Shown here piece by piece: positions 51,812-61,549 of a stretch of DNA of 64,000 bases. The notes under the pieces are model-generated. The model was not told the origin of the DNA and did no database searches. It saw only the letters and a list, made by a program, of their open reading frames with translations. The DNA is taken from the NCBI RefSeq assembly GCF_008728195.1, contig NZ_CP031598.1:5146001-5210000 (forward strand). The letters are read 5' to 3'. Every line of letters begins with the position of its first letter. Position 1 is the first letter of the stretch. The stretch is from Roseovarius indicus. GTDB taxonomy: Bacteria > Pseudomonadota > Alphaproteobacteria > Rhodobacterales > Rhodobacteraceae. Made by a program: the position numbers and the translations under genes.

Positions 51812-52255
51812 ATGGACCGTATCAACCAACAGATATTGCAGGAGCTGTCCCGCGACGGCCGGATCAGCAACCTCGACCTCGCCGAGCGAATCGGCCTCTC
51901 CCCCTCCGCCTGCCTCCGCCGCGTACAGGAGCTGGAACGCCGCGGCGTCATCGCCGGCTACCGCGCCGTGCTCGACCGCACGCAACTGGGCGTCGGCTTC
52001 GTCGCCTACGCCACCGTTGGCCTCAACACCCACACCAAGGCCAGCCAGGAGGCGTTCGAGCGCGCCATGTCCATCGCACCGGAGGTGGTCGAATGTCACA
52101 ACATCACCGGCTCCGTCGAATACCTCCTGCGCATCGAAGTGGCCGACCTGCCCGCCTACAAGGCCTTCCACACCGACGTCATGGGCACCCTCCCGCAGGT
52201 CAACGCGATCACCACCTTCGTCGTCATGGGCTCGCCCAAGGACGCCCGCGCCTGA
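51812..52255 (+). CDS. Lrp/AsnC family transcriptional regulator
   Basis: A 147-residue regulator: the N-terminal HTH is INQQILQELSRDGRISNLDLAERIGLSPSACLRRVQ-type (residues 4-40), followed by the ligand-binding RAM domain with SVEYLLRIEVADL near 105. Residue pattern and size are typical. It probably senses an amino acid and controls the divergent LysE exporter. The ATG at 51812 fits the family N-terminus. Confidence 0.92.
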   Translation: MDRINQQILQELSRDGRISNLDLAERIGLSPSACLRRVQELERRGVIAGYRAVLDRTQLGVGFVAYATVGLNTHTKASQEAFERAMSIAPEVVECHNITGSVEYLLRIEVADLPAYKAFHTDVMGTLPQVNAITTFVVMGSPKDARA

Positions 52256-52353
52256 CCCCGAAAGCCGCATGTCTTGTCAGCGTCACACTGCCGTCGTTAC
52301 ACTCGGCCAGACGATCAACGACAAAAAACCCAACAAAACCCCGGGGAGGGACC

Positions 52354-52833
52354 ATGAAACTGACACTCACCGCCGCCACCATCGCCGCGCTATTCGCCGC
52401 CGGGCACGCCTCTGCACAGGCCTATACCAGTGACGGCACCGCCAAGGGCCAAAGCACCACCGAGGTCATCGAGGTCGGCGGCGACCACATGTTCATGAAC
52501 ATCCGCACCGATTACAAAAGCTTCGAAATGGAAGATTCCACCAACCCGATGAACCAGCTCAGCGGCCCCTGCTTCGGCGTGGTCGAAGTGCGCGGCGGCG
52601 CGGTCGAAGGCAACGGTGTCTGCGTGCTCGACGGGCTGGAGGGCGACCGCGTGACGCTCGGCTGGAACGCCCGCCGCCGCGACCCCCAGGGCAACATCCA
52701 CGGCTACTGGCACATCAGCAGCGGCAGCGGCCGCTGGCTTCAGGCCTCGGGCGGCGGCACCTTCATGTCCAACGTGAACCCGGCCAACGGCACGGCCACC
52801 AACACCCTGCGCGGCGCCGTCACCCTGCGCTGA
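52354..52833 (+). CDS. Secreted protein of unknown function
   Basis: A 159-residue protein with a clear signal peptide (1-22, ending GHASAQA). The mature part is rich in Gly and beta-type segments (FMNIRTDYKSFEM, GPCFGVVEVRGGAVEGNGVCVL, RVTLGWNARRR) with two Cys that could form a disulfide. GGGGAGGG is five bases ahead of the ATG. I do not recognise the family. It is followed by a GC-rich hairpin. Confidence 0.75.
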   Translation: MKLTLTAATIAALFAAGHASAQAYTSDGTAKGQSTTEVIEVGGDHMFMNIRTDYKSFEMEDSTNPMNQLSGPCFGVVEVRGGAVEGNGVCVLDGLEGDRVTLGWNARRRDPQGNIHGYWHISSGSGRWLQASGGGTFMSNVNPANGTATNTLRGAVTLR

Positions 52834-52842
52834 CCGGCCCGG

Positions 52843-52862
52843 TCCCGGGCTCGGGCCCGGGA
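52843..52862. terminator. Hairpin between two convergent genes
   Basis: TCCCGGGC (52843-52850), a TCGG loop and GCCCGGGA (52855-52862) form a perfect 8-bp stem between the + strand secreted-protein gene and the - strand LprI-MliC gene. It has no T-run; it can fold on both strands. Confidence 0.6.
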
Positions 52863-52867
52863 TGCCG

Positions 52868-53473
52868 TCACCGCTCCTGCGTCAGTTCGCACTCATAGCT
52901 CGTCCCGTCCGGGTCGGGCTCGCGATACGTCGCCTGATCTCCCTTCAACCAGATCGACCGCCCGAAACTGCCCTCGTATTTGGCCCCAGAGGCGGCCATC
53001 ACCTGCACCCCGGTATCAATCGAATCGCCCCGCTCGAACCGCAGCGAGGGCAGCTCGGTGTCGAAGAACATCGTCACCACCTCGTTCGCCGGGTTTCCGC
53101 CACAGGCCCAGAACGCCGTGTTGAACGGCTCTTCCAGCATCCACTGCGTCACCAGCTCCGCCTCCCGCCGAAGATATTCGCCCTCGACACAGGCCCGCTG
53201 GTCCGCGGCCTTCCGGCATTCGTCGCGCCCCTTGATCCAGCCCCGCTGATAGGCACGCAGCTCATCCGCCGCGTCGCCGCCCACGCCCTTGGCCACATCG
53301 ACGGCGGCTGCATATCTTTGCGCCACCCGCCGATCGAGCGCGGCCAGACCGGCATCGGCGCAAATCAGCTCCTCCGCCGTACTCCCGGCATTCGCACAAT
53401 CGAAAGACGGGCCCTCCTGCGCGCCGGCAGACGTCGCCAACACGACAAGCAACCCACTGAAAACACGGATCAT
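52868..53473 (-). CDS. LprI/DUF1311 - MliC fusion, putative lysozyme inhibitor
   Basis: A 201-residue periplasmic protein with a signal peptide (1-18). Residues about 22-110 show the LprI/DUF1311 pattern (FDCANAGSTAEELICADAGLAALDRRVAQRY ... YQRGWIKGRDECRK). The C-terminal 85 residues look like MliC, with AASGAKYEGSFGRSIWLKGDQATYREP and a late Cys, the segment that blocks the c-type lysozyme active site. Both domains occur in lysozyme-inhibitor proteins. GGGAGG precedes the ATG at 53473. Confidence 0.75.
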   Translation of the reverse strand: MIRVFSGLLVVLATSAGAQEGPSFDCANAGSTAEELICADAGLAALDRRVAQRYAAAVDVAKGVGGDAADELRAYQRGWIKGRDECRKAADQRACVEGEYLRREAELVTQWMLEEPFNTAFWACGGNPANEVVTMFFDTELPSLRFERGDSIDTGVQVMAASGAKYEGSFGRSIWLKGDQATYREPDPDGTSYECELTQER

Positions 53474-53688
53474 GACAGCATCCTCCCAAATCGGGGCCAT
53501 CCCCCGGCCCCCATCCATTTATAGCCCGGCCGGCCGCGCCGACAAATGTTCCGCTCTTCCGCCCCGGCCTCTCTGGCCTTACAACCTGCACACCTCTGGC
53601 CCTAACAGATTCGCCCGATCTGGGGCTGATATGATCAAATGATATCCCCCGGCACCCTCAGCCGGGCGCAACCTGATGGAGCATTTCG

Positions 53689-55089
53689 ATGGACGGCAAA
53701 CCGCTTGATAACGACCTCTCCGGCGTGGTCGAGGCCGACCGCGCCCATGTCTGGCACCACCTGATCCAGCACGCCGGCTGGACCGGCCCCGACGCCAAGG
53801 CCGACCCCCGCATCATCGTCGAGGGCAAGGGCATGCGCGTCTGGGACCAGCACGGCAAGGAACATCTCGACGCCGTCTCCGGCGGGGTCTGGACGGTGAA
53901 CGTGGGCTACGGCCGCGAGCGCATCGCCAACGCCGTCCGCGACCAGCTGCTCAAGCTGAACTACTTCGCCGGCACCGCCGGCTCGATCCCCGGCGCGAAA
54001 TTCTCCGAGAAGCTGATCTCGAAGATGCCCGGCATGAGCCGCGTCTACTTCACCAACTCCGGCACCGAGGCCAACGAGAAGGCCTTCAAGATGGTCCGCC
54101 AGATCGCGCACAAGCGCTACGGCGGCAAGAAATACAAGATCCTCTACCGCGACCGCGACTATCACGGCTCCTCCATCGCCGCCATTTCGGCCGGCGGCCA
54201 GGATCAGCGCGGCGAACAATACGGCCCCTTCGTGCCGGGCTTCGTCCGCGTGCCGCACTGCATGGAATACCGCGCCCAATGGGATCTGGAAGGTGAGGAA
54301 TACGGCCTCGCCGCCGCCAACGCGATCGAGGAGGTCATCCTCGCCGAAGGCCCCGACACCGTCGGCGCCCTCTGCCTCGAGCCGGTGACGGCGGGCGGCG
54401 GCGTCATCACGCCCCCGCCGGGCTACTGGCCCCGCGTGCAGGAGATCTGCCGCAAGTACGACATCCTCCTGCATATCGACGAGGTCGTCTGCGGCGTCGG
54501 CCGCACCGGCACCGAATGGTTCGGCTACCAGCATTACGGCGTCGAACCCGATTTCGTGACCATGGCCAAGGGCGTGGCCTCGGGCTATGCCGCCATCGCC
54601 TGCTGCGTGACGAACGAGAAGGTGTTCGACATGTTCCAGGACGACACCTCCGACCCGCTCAACTACTTCCGCGACATCTCGACCTTCGGCGGCTGCACCG
54701 CCGGCCCGGCGGCGGCGCTGGAAAACCTCGCCATCATCGAGGAGGAAGGCCTGCTCGAGAACACCACGAAGATGGGCGACTACATGCTCGACCAACTCCG
54801 CGCGCTGAAGGACAAGCACAAGGTGATCGGCGACGTCCGCGGCAAGGGCCTCTTCCTCGGTGCCGAACTGGTGGCCGACCGCTCGACCAAGGAACCGGCG
54901 CAAGAGAAGATGGTCCAGGCCGTCGCAGGCGACTGCAACGCCCAGGGGGTGATCATCGGCGTGATGAACCGCTCGGTCCCGGGCTTCAACAACACGCTCT
55001 GCTACTCGCCCGCACTGATCGCCACGAAAGACGACATCGACCAGATCATCGAAGCCACCGACAAGGCCCTCACCAAGGTCTTCGGCTGA
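53689..55089 (+). CDS. Class III aminotransferase, taurine:pyruvate aminotransferase-like
   Basis: A 466-residue PLP enzyme. TNSGTEANEKAFKMVRQ near residue 121 binds phosphate, LLHIDEVVCGVGRTGT near 262 holds the PLP Asp, and the catalytic Lys is in TMAKGVASGY near 290. The overall sequence follows the remembered pattern of Rhodobacteraceae taurine:pyruvate aminotransferase (Tpa), for example the N-terminal DNDLSGVVEADRAHVWHHL. Tpa makes sulfoacetaldehyde and alanine. No xsc or taurine transport gene is nearby, so another omega-amino donor is possible. Confidence 0.78.
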   Translation: MDGKPLDNDLSGVVEADRAHVWHHLIQHAGWTGPDAKADPRIIVEGKGMRVWDQHGKEHLDAVSGGVWTVNVGYGRERIANAVRDQLLKLNYFAGTAGSIPGAKFSEKLISKMPGMSRVYFTNSGTEANEKAFKMVRQIAHKRYGGKKYKILYRDRDYHGSSIAAISAGGQDQRGEQYGPFVPGFVRVPHCMEYRAQWDLEGEEYGLAAANAIEEVILAEGPDTVGALCLEPVTAGGGVITPPPGYWPRVQEICRKYDILLHIDEVVCGVGRTGTEWFGYQHYGVEPDFVTMAKGVASGYAAIACCVTNEKVFDMFQDDTSDPLNYFRDISTFGGCTAGPAAALENLAIIEEEGLLENTTKMGDYMLDQLRALKDKHKVIGDVRGKGLFLGAELVADRSTKEPAQEKMVQAVAGDCNAQGVIIGVMNRSVPGFNNTLCYSPALIATKDDIDQIIEATDKALTKVFG

Positions 55090-55093
55090 CTGA

Positions 55094-55127
55094 TATCACC
55101 CACCCTGCACAAGTAGGGTGGGTGATA
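55094..55127 (+). terminator. Long perfect hairpin after the aminotransferase gene
   Basis: A 13-bp perfect stem (55094-55106 with 55115-55127, ATCACCCACCCT type) with an 8-nt loop begins four bases after the stop codon. There is no T-run. The arm sequence resembles the hairpin at 4302. Confidence 0.65.
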
Positions 55128-55264
55128 CCCACCTCTCCCGACATCCCGAATACAACCCGGCGCCCAACCACCTTGCGCGCCTCCCCCACGCCGTGCACAA
55201 CTCACCGCGTGTAAGGCGCGACCCATCCCGGGGCGCCCGGCCAACCCACACCAAGGAGCCACAA

Positions 55265-55840
55265 GTGAAACGCACCCTCCCCATCCTCGCGCTGACCCTC
55301 GCCGCATCCCCGGCCTTCGCCCACCTGCCCCCGGGCGAATACGGCTCCTTCCTCGCAGGCGTCACCCACCCGATCTTCGGCCTCGACCACGTGCTCGCCA
55401 TGATCGCCGTCGGCCTCTGGGCAGCCCAGATCGGCGGCCGTGCCGTCTGGCTCGTCCCCACCGCCTTCGTCCTCACGATGATCGCGGGCTTCCTGCTGGC
55501 GCTAACGGGCCTGCCCCTGCCCTTCGTCGAACCGGCCATCCTGGCCTCGATCGTCATCCTGGGTCTCGTCGTGGCCCTCGCCCTGCGCCCCGACCCGCGC
55601 GCCGCCATGGCCCTCGTCGGTGCCTTCGCCCTCTTCCACGGTCACGCCCATGGCGGCGAGTTGGGCGGCGCCAGCGCCCTGCAATTCGGCGCCGGCTTCG
55701 CACTGGCCACGGCGCTGCTGCACGCCGCAGGCCTCGGCACCGCGGTCGCCGCCTCACGCCTGCTGACAACCAACGCCCCGGCCCTGCGCCTCCTCGGCGG
55801 CCTCACCTCGGCCGCCGGCCTCTACATCGCCTTCGGCTAG
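55265..55840 (+). CDS. HupE/UreJ family metal transporter
   Basis: A 191-residue membrane protein with a signal-like first helix (1-19, ending SPAFA). HPIFGLDHVLAM (35-46) is the HPxxGxDH metal motif and FHGHAHGGE near residue 120 the second His cluster. HupE/UreJ proteins carry nickel or cobalt. No urease or hydrogenase genes are nearby. The start is a GTG with AAGGAG upstream. The stop overlaps that of the convergent PhyH gene. Confidence 0.87.
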   Translation: MKRTLPILALTLAASPAFAHLPPGEYGSFLAGVTHPIFGLDHVLAMIAVGLWAAQIGGRAVWLVPTAFVLTMIAGFLLALTGLPLPFVEPAILASIVILGLVVALALRPDPRAAMALVGAFALFHGHAHGGELGGASALQFGAGFALATALLHAAGLGTAVAASRLLTTNAPALRLLGGLTSAAGLYIAFG

Positions 55841-56631
55841 GCCGGCCACACCACCGGAAACCAGTCCTCGCGCAACTTCTCCCCGGGCGCCATGCCGTGC
55901 CCGGGAAACGGCGGCGAGGTCGGCCCAGGCCGTTCCACGTACCGCGCATCATCCCCCACCAGCCTGAGCGAAAACGCCCGCCGCCGCCGCGTCGTCTCGT
56001 TCCCGCGCGCCCCGTGCAGGATGCCGTAATGAAACGCCACCGCATCCCCGGGCTTCATCGCCCATTCCACCACCCGCATCCCCTCGGCATCCGGGTCCGG
56101 CACCGGCATATACGCCGCCGGATCGGCATAGAAACTCTCCTCCGACAGCCACCTTGTCGGCAAAACCGGCTTCTCCCACAGGTGAGAACCCGCCACGCAA
56201 CGCAAAGACGCCTTCTCCACCGGGTCCAGCGGCGACCAGAAACTCACAGTCTGCCGTCCGTCGACGAAATAATACGGCCCGTCCTGGTGCCACGGCGTCG
56301 GCTTCGACGTCCCCGGCTCCTTCACCAGCACATGATCATGAAACACCTGCGCCCTCTCCGAGCGCATCAGCTCCGCCGCCACCTGCGCCACCGGCGAGCC
56401 CTCGATGACCTCCCGAAACTCCGGAATCCGCTGCCAGTTGCAGTAATCGTCGAAGAACCGCCCGGCCTCCCCCTCCTTCAGGTTCTCCGCCGCATACGGC
56501 CCCGGCTCCGCCATGTTCCGCGCAACACCGTCCCGCAACGCGTCCACATGATCCGCAAACAACCCCTCGATCAGCACGACCCCGTCGCGCTGATACGCCT
56601 CCACATGCGCCTCGGAAATCAACGGATGCAT
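55837..56631 (-). CDS. Phytanoyl-CoA dioxygenase family protein
   Basis: A 264-residue non-heme Fe(II)/2-oxoglutarate oxygenase of the PhyH group. PTPWHQDGPYYFVDG near residue 110 supplies the HxD iron ligands, and the distal His and 2OG-binding Arg follow in FHYGILHGARGNETTRRRRAFSLR near 205. The substrate is not predictable; relatives act on phytanoyl-CoA, ectoine or other small molecules. Confidence 0.85.
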   Translation of the reverse strand: MHPLISEAHVEAYQRDGVVLIEGLFADHVDALRDGVARNMAEPGPYAAENLKEGEAGRFFDDYCNWQRIPEFREVIEGSPVAQVAAELMRSERAQVFHDHVLVKEPGTSKPTPWHQDGPYYFVDGRQTVSFWSPLDPVEKASLRCVAGSHLWEKPVLPTRWLSEESFYADPAAYMPVPDPDAEGMRVVEWAMKPGDAVAFHYGILHGARGNETTRRRRAFSLRLVGDDARYVERPGPTSPPFPGHGMAPGEKLREDWFPVVWPA

Positions 56632-56666
56632 CCCACGCCCTCCCCCGCCGGCTCAGATAGCCCCGG

Positions 56667-56699
56667 CTTCTTCTTGGCCAAAATATCCCCGCCGGAGGC
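56667..56699 (-). repeat. 33-bp dispersed element
   Basis: The best-preserved copy: minus strand GCCTCCGGCGGGGATATTTT followed by GGCCAAGAAGAAG. It lies 36 bp upstream of the PhyH gene start. Confidence 0.65.
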
Positions 56700-56824
56700 T
56701 CCCGTCCTCGCGACACGGTCCACCGCCCGACACCGAAACGTCACGCCGCCCCACACCCCCGAGACGGCGCCCAAAGGGCGACGGCGAGACACCCAGCGCG
56801 CCCGCAAGGGCGCACATCAGCCTC

Positions 56825-57004
56825 TCAGACCTTGCCTTCGAAATCCTTGTGGATCAGCTTGGCGTCGCAATAGGGGCATTCGACCCAGCCGGTTTCCTTC
56901 GGGATCATCAGCCACACACGCGGGTGGCCCAGCGCGTCTCCACCGCCGTCGCAGGCAATCCGGTAGCTGTCGACGATCCGGGTTTCGGGGGCCTGTGTCA
57001 CCAT
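56825..57004 (-). CDS. Small zinc-finger (zf-CHCC) protein
   Basis: A 59-residue protein. [15 protein letters not shown] (18-32) and [11 protein letters not shown] (41-51) give the Cys, His and CxxC ligands of the zf-CHCC domain, shared with the mitochondrial NDUFS6 subunit of complex I. Alphaproteobacterial complex I contains such a subunit, so a role there is plausible. AAGGAAA lies upstream of the ATG at 57004. It diverges from the ABC ATPase. Confidence 0.88.
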   Translation of the reverse strand: MVTQAPETRIVDSYRIACDGGGDALGHPRVWLMIPKETGWVECPYCDAKLIHKDFEGKV

Positions 57005-57079
57005 CTGGCAGTTTCCTTTTCCGCTCGGTTGGACTAGGTGCGAATATGAAAGATCAAAAAGCCGGGGGCAAGAGCATCC

Positions 57080-58009
57080 ATGGGCGGAAATGCCGTTGAA
57101 ATCCGGGGCCTGACCAAGACCTACCCTCCCCACAAGGGGGAACCCGAGAAACACGCGCTCAAGGGCGTCGACCTCGACATCCCCGCGGGCTGCGTCTTCG
57201 GCCTGCTCGGGCCCAACGGCGCGGGCAAGTCCACCCTGATCAACATCCTCGCCGGGTTGGTCATCAAGACCGCCGGCCAGGTCAATATCTGGGGCTTCGA
57301 CCAGGACGTGAACCCGCGGCAAAGCCGCGCCTCGATCGGGGTCATGCCGCAGGAGCTGAACCTCGACCCGTTCTTCACGCCCCGCGGCGCGCTCGAGGTA
57401 CAGGCCGGCCTCTACGGCGTCCCCAAATCCCAGCGCAAGAGCGACGAAATCCTCCGCCTCGTCGGGCTCGAGGACAAGGCCCATGCCTATGCCCGCACCC
57501 TCTCGGGCGGTATGCGCCGCCGCCTGCTGCTTGCCAAGGCCCTCGTGCATCACCCCCCCGTGCTGGTCCTCGACGAGCCCACGGCGGGCGTCGACATCGA
57601 ACTCCGCCGCATGCTCTGGGACAATGTCCGCCGCCTCAACAAGGAGGGGATGACCATCATCCTCACCACCCACTACCTCGAAGAGGCCGAGGAGATGTGC
57701 GACGAGATCGCCATCATCAACCACGGCGAGGTGGTCGCCCGCGACACCACCGGCAACCTGCTGGAAACGCTCGACGCCAAGACCATGGTGATCCGCCCCG
57801 ACAAGCCGGTCGACACCCTGCCCGAGGGCGAAGGGCTGGAGGTCGAGAAACGCCCCCACGGCGAGTTGGCCATCACCTACCAGTCGGGCCAGACAAGCGC
57901 CGAACAGGTGCTCGAGGCGGTCCGCAGCGCCGGCATCCGCATCTCCGACGTCCGCACCGAGCAGGCCGATCTCGAGGATGTCTTCCTCGACCTCACCCGC
58001 AGCACCTGA
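57080..58009 (+). CDS. ABC transporter ATP-binding protein
   Basis: A 309-residue ABC-2-type ATPase. Walker [10 protein letters not shown] is near residue 45, the Q-loop in VMPQELNL near 90, the signature LSGGMRRRL near 139, Walker [13 protein letters not shown] near 159 and the switch His in [11 protein letters not shown] near 193. A C-terminal extension of about 80 residues resembles the YadG-type. No permease gene is adjacent; the next gene is on the other strand. The substrate is unknown. Confidence 0.88.
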   Translation: MGGNAVEIRGLTKTYPPHKGEPEKHALKGVDLDIPAGCVFGLLGPNGAGKSTLINILAGLVIKTAGQVNIWGFDQDVNPRQSRASIGVMPQELNLDPFFTPRGALEVQAGLYGVPKSQRKSDEILRLVGLEDKAHAYARTLSGGMRRRLLLAKALVHHPPVLVLDEPTAGVDIELRRMLWDNVRRLNKEGMTIILTTHYLEEAEEMCDEIAIINHGEVVARDTTGNLLETLDAKTMVIRPDKPVDTLPEGEGLEVEKRPHGELAITYQSGQTSAEQVLEAVRSAGIRISDVRTEQADLEDVFLDLTRST

Positions 58010-58012
58010 CGC

Positions 58013-58783
<771 letters not shown>

Positions 58784-58943
58784 GAGCGTCTGATCCGTTT
58801 CCTGTTTGCTGTGCCTGCATATGGGCACTGACCGTCTCACGGCAAGACGGAAACCCGCCCCGACTACGAGACTATCGACGGATTGCGAAAACTGTGCTCT
58901 AATTTCAGTGTATTAGCATTTTGATGACTTATTATTGGGGGGT

Positions 58944-60773
58944 ATGATGAAAAACCGGATTTGCGCGATCGTTCTGACCGCGGCGCTGGCGGCCATGGGC
59001 GGCACGGCCTCGGCCCAGTGCAACCCCGAGGTCAGGGATTGTCCCGGCCCGCAACCCGACACCACCACGAAACCCGTCGAGATCTCCCTCGCGCCCGAGG
59101 TCAGGTGGATCGAGTCCGGCAAGCTCTCCGACGCGCCGAAGCGCGCGGGCTACGGGCGCCTCTCCTTCCAGCTGGTGAACCCGAATACCGAACAGCCCCT
59201 GAACGTCGACCTCACCCCCGGCGACCGCGAATTCGCCGACCGAACCTTCCTCGGCTGGCTCGGCAACTTCTTCAGCGACACCGAACAGACCTACATGCTG
59301 TCGGTCGAGGTCGTCGACGTGGTGGATGGCGAGGTGAAGGTCATCCATCGCCGCCCGGTTTACGCCTATACCAGCCGCGAAAGCTTCTCCTCGATCTCCG
59401 ACAACCAGATGATCGATTTCGGCGGCGATATCGGCTTCTTCTTCAAGAACGAGGACTCCCGCCGCGTCCGGCTGGTGCTGCACCGCGCGGCCACCACCGA
59501 TGCCATCAGCGACGACGTCCGCGCCCTCTTCGCCCTCGGCAATGCCGGCGGCGAGCCGTTCGACAATGCCGAAACCGGCGAAAAGGTCAGCCTCGCCAGC
59601 CTCAACAGCCTCGTCTTCGGGTCGAATGCCGGCCGGGTCGGCGCCGCGATCGACATGATCGACAAGGTCCTGGGATCCTTCGAACAGGAGCAGACAATCA
59701 CCGCCGGGCGCACCCTGCGCCGGGCCGCGAAGGGCAACACCTACCGCATCTACGCCGATTTCTACCCGCGCAACGCGCGCACCGTGCAAGAGCGCGCCAA
59801 TCACCTTCAGCTTCAGGTGTCGCTCGACTACTACCCCAGCATCCTGCTGACCAGCGCCGAGCCCACCTTCAACGACATCCGCGACAGCGAGATCCACGTG
59901 AACGGCGACGTGGTGCAGCCGCTCGACTATTTCGTTCAGACCAACCCGGCCACCAAGGCGGCATGGGCCGACGTCGGCAGCGACCGGCACGACACCAAGC
60001 GCGTCTGCGACTCGATCGCCGACGCCCTTAACGGCCGCCTCGTCGGCGCCGACGTGCCCATTGCCATCAGCGCCATGCTCTATGCCAAACAGGCCGACTT
60101 CTCCGAAGGTTGGGACGAGGATATCTGCTTCGGCCCCGACAAGGCGGTGTTCGACGACCCGGCGTTCCGCAAATACCGCTTCGTCCCGCTGCAGGCCGAG
60201 ATCGCGCTGACCGATGAAAGGATCCGCTCGGATGACATGCTGGTGCTGCCCGACGGCCTGAGCGGCGTGCTCAAGATCCCCGCCGTCCGCGAAACCGTTC
60301 ACAACACCGGCAGCCCCTACCGGGCCGCCCTGCGCCGCGTCACCGACAACGGCGAACGGCGCGTCACGCTCTGCGACGAAACCGGCCTGTTCGACAGCGT
60401 GCCCTGCAACGGCGGCGCCAACGCCACGCCCTACACCGCCGACGCCCTGCTGCACCGCCTGGCCCGCGAGGTCGACCTGCTCGAGGTCGACGGCACCGCG
60501 GTCGGCATCGGCTGCTTCACCTACCCCGCCGACGAGGGCGGCGATGCCGCGGTGAACGACCTCGGGTCGATCGCCGTGATCGGCAACCGGACCGTCGAAT
60601 TCCTCTGGCAATTCAAGAACCGCGACGGCCAGCCGATCCTCGACGGGCTGACCATCTCGCACCCCTCCGCGGAACGGTCCGCCATCTACGAGGCCAACCG
60701 CGGCGGCGGCTGTGGCGCCACGGCGGTCCAGAACCGCATCTGGGCCTTCAACGGCGAAACCGAGGGCGCGTGA
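58944..60773 (+). CDS. Large secreted protein of unknown function
   Basis: A 609-residue protein with a signal peptide (about 1-26, ending GTASAQ). The mature N-terminus has paired Cys (QCNPEVRDCPGP), then an extended region with many beta-like segments and several further Cys. There is no membrane segment, repeat or recognisable catalytic motif. GGGGGG lies just ahead of the ATG at 58944; a second ATG follows at 58947. The last codons overlap the GTG of the cupin gene. I do not recognise a family. Confidence 0.8.
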   Translation: MMKNRICAIVLTAALAAMGGTASAQCNPEVRDCPGPQPDTTTKPVEISLAPEVRWIESGKLSDAPKRAGYGRLSFQLVNPNTEQPLNVDLTPGDREFADRTFLGWLGNFFSDTEQTYMLSVEVVDVVDGEVKVIHRRPVYAYTSRESFSSISDNQMIDFGGDIGFFFKNEDSRRVRLVLHRAATTDAISDDVRALFALGNAGGEPFDNAETGEKVSLASLNSLVFGSNAGRVGAAIDMIDKVLGSFEQEQTITAGRTLRRAAKGNTYRIYADFYPRNARTVQERANHLQLQVSLDYYPSILLTSAEPTFNDIRDSEIHVNGDVVQPLDYFVQTNPATKAAWADVGSDRHDTKRVCDSIADALNGRLVGADVPIAISAMLYAKQADFSEGWDEDICFGPDKAVFDDPAFRKYRFVPLQAEIALTDERIRSDDMLVLPDGLSGVLKIPAVRETVHNTGSPYRAALRRVTDNGERRVTLCDETGLFDSVPCNGGANATPYTADALLHRLAREVDLLEVDGTAVGIGCFTYPADEGGDAAVNDLGSIAVIGNRTVEFLWQFKNRDGQPILDGLTISHPSAERSAIYEANRGGGCGATAVQNRIWAFNGETEGA

Positions 60774-61153
60774 CGCCCCGCATGATCGGCTACCCGAAGG
60801 ACATGGCGCCGGGCCCGCTCACACCATGGCCCTTCGACAGCCCCGAAAGCGATTACGTGATCCGCGAGGGCACGCCCAAGGCCTCCGGCCGGCTCGACGC
60901 CGGCGGGCCGGGGCATCCCACCCGACTGGGTATCTGGCACTGCACGAAAGGCATCTTCGACTGCACCGAGCAGGGCGACGAGATGATGACCATCCTCAGC
61001 GGCCGCTGCCGCCTGACCGATCACGCCACCGGCGAAACCGCCACGCTCGGCCCCGGCGACACGCATTTCACCCGTGACGGGATGCGCGTCACCTGGCAGA
61101 TCGACGAGGACGTGACCAAGGTCTTCTTCGGCCACAAACCCGGCGGCTTCTGA
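60770..61153 (+). CDS. Cupin domain protein
   Basis: A 127-residue single-cupin protein. The first motif is GIWHCTKGIFDCTEQGDEMMTILSG (about 53-77) and the second GDTHFTRDGMRVTW near 95. The metal His/Glu set is only partly preserved, so the function is open. The GTG start overlaps the previous stop (GTGA), hence co-translation with the large secreted protein; an in-frame ATG is at 60782. Confidence 0.82.
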   Translation: MTPRMIGYPKDMAPGPLTPWPFDSPESDYVIREGTPKASGRLDAGGPGHPTRLGIWHCTKGIFDCTEQGDEMMTILSGRCRLTDHATGETATLGPGDTHFTRDGMRVTWQIDEDVTKVFFGHKPGGF

Positions 61154-61159
61154 CCGGCC

Positions 61160-61537
61160 TCAGTCCTTCGAGAGCATCCGACCCATGGATCGCCCGCCAA
61201 GGATATGCAGGTGGAAATGCGGCACTTCCTGCACGCCATGCGCCCCGGCGTTGGAAATGGTGCGAAACCCCTCGCCCTCTTCCAGCGTCACGCCGGTCTC
61301 GCGGCACACCGCCGCCGTCGCGCGCATGAAATCCACCAGCTCGGCCTCCGAAGCCTCGCTCGCAAAATGGTCATGGCTCACATACGGCCCCTTCGGGATC
61401 ACCAGCACATGCACCGGCGCCTGCGGCTCGATGTCGTTGAAAGCCAGCGTATACTCGGTCTCAAGCACCGTATCGTTCGGAATCTCGCCGCGAAGGATCT
61501 TGGCAAAGATGTTCTGGTCGTCATAGGCGAAGGGCAT
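61160..61537 (-). CDS. HIT family hydrolase
   Basis: A 125-residue histidine-triad protein of the Hint/PKCI type: FAKILRGEIPNDTVLE at 11-26 and the catalytic HFHLH at 107-111 in PHFHLHILGGR. It removes groups from nucleotide phosphoramidates. It is 12 bp downstream of the glycosyltransferase gene on the same strand. Confidence 0.92.
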   Translation of the reverse strand: MPFAYDDQNIFAKILRGEIPNDTVLETEYTLAFNDIEPQAPVHVLVIPKGPYVSHDHFASEASEAELVDFMRATAAVCRETGVTLEEGEGFRTISNAGAHGVQEVPHFHLHILGGRSMGRMLSKD

Positions 61538-61549
61538 GGCGGGGAAATC

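Noticed and set aside
53630..53650. TGATATGATCAAATGATATC as an operator before the aminotransferase
   Set aside because: Only short imperfect arms; not enough to claim a site.
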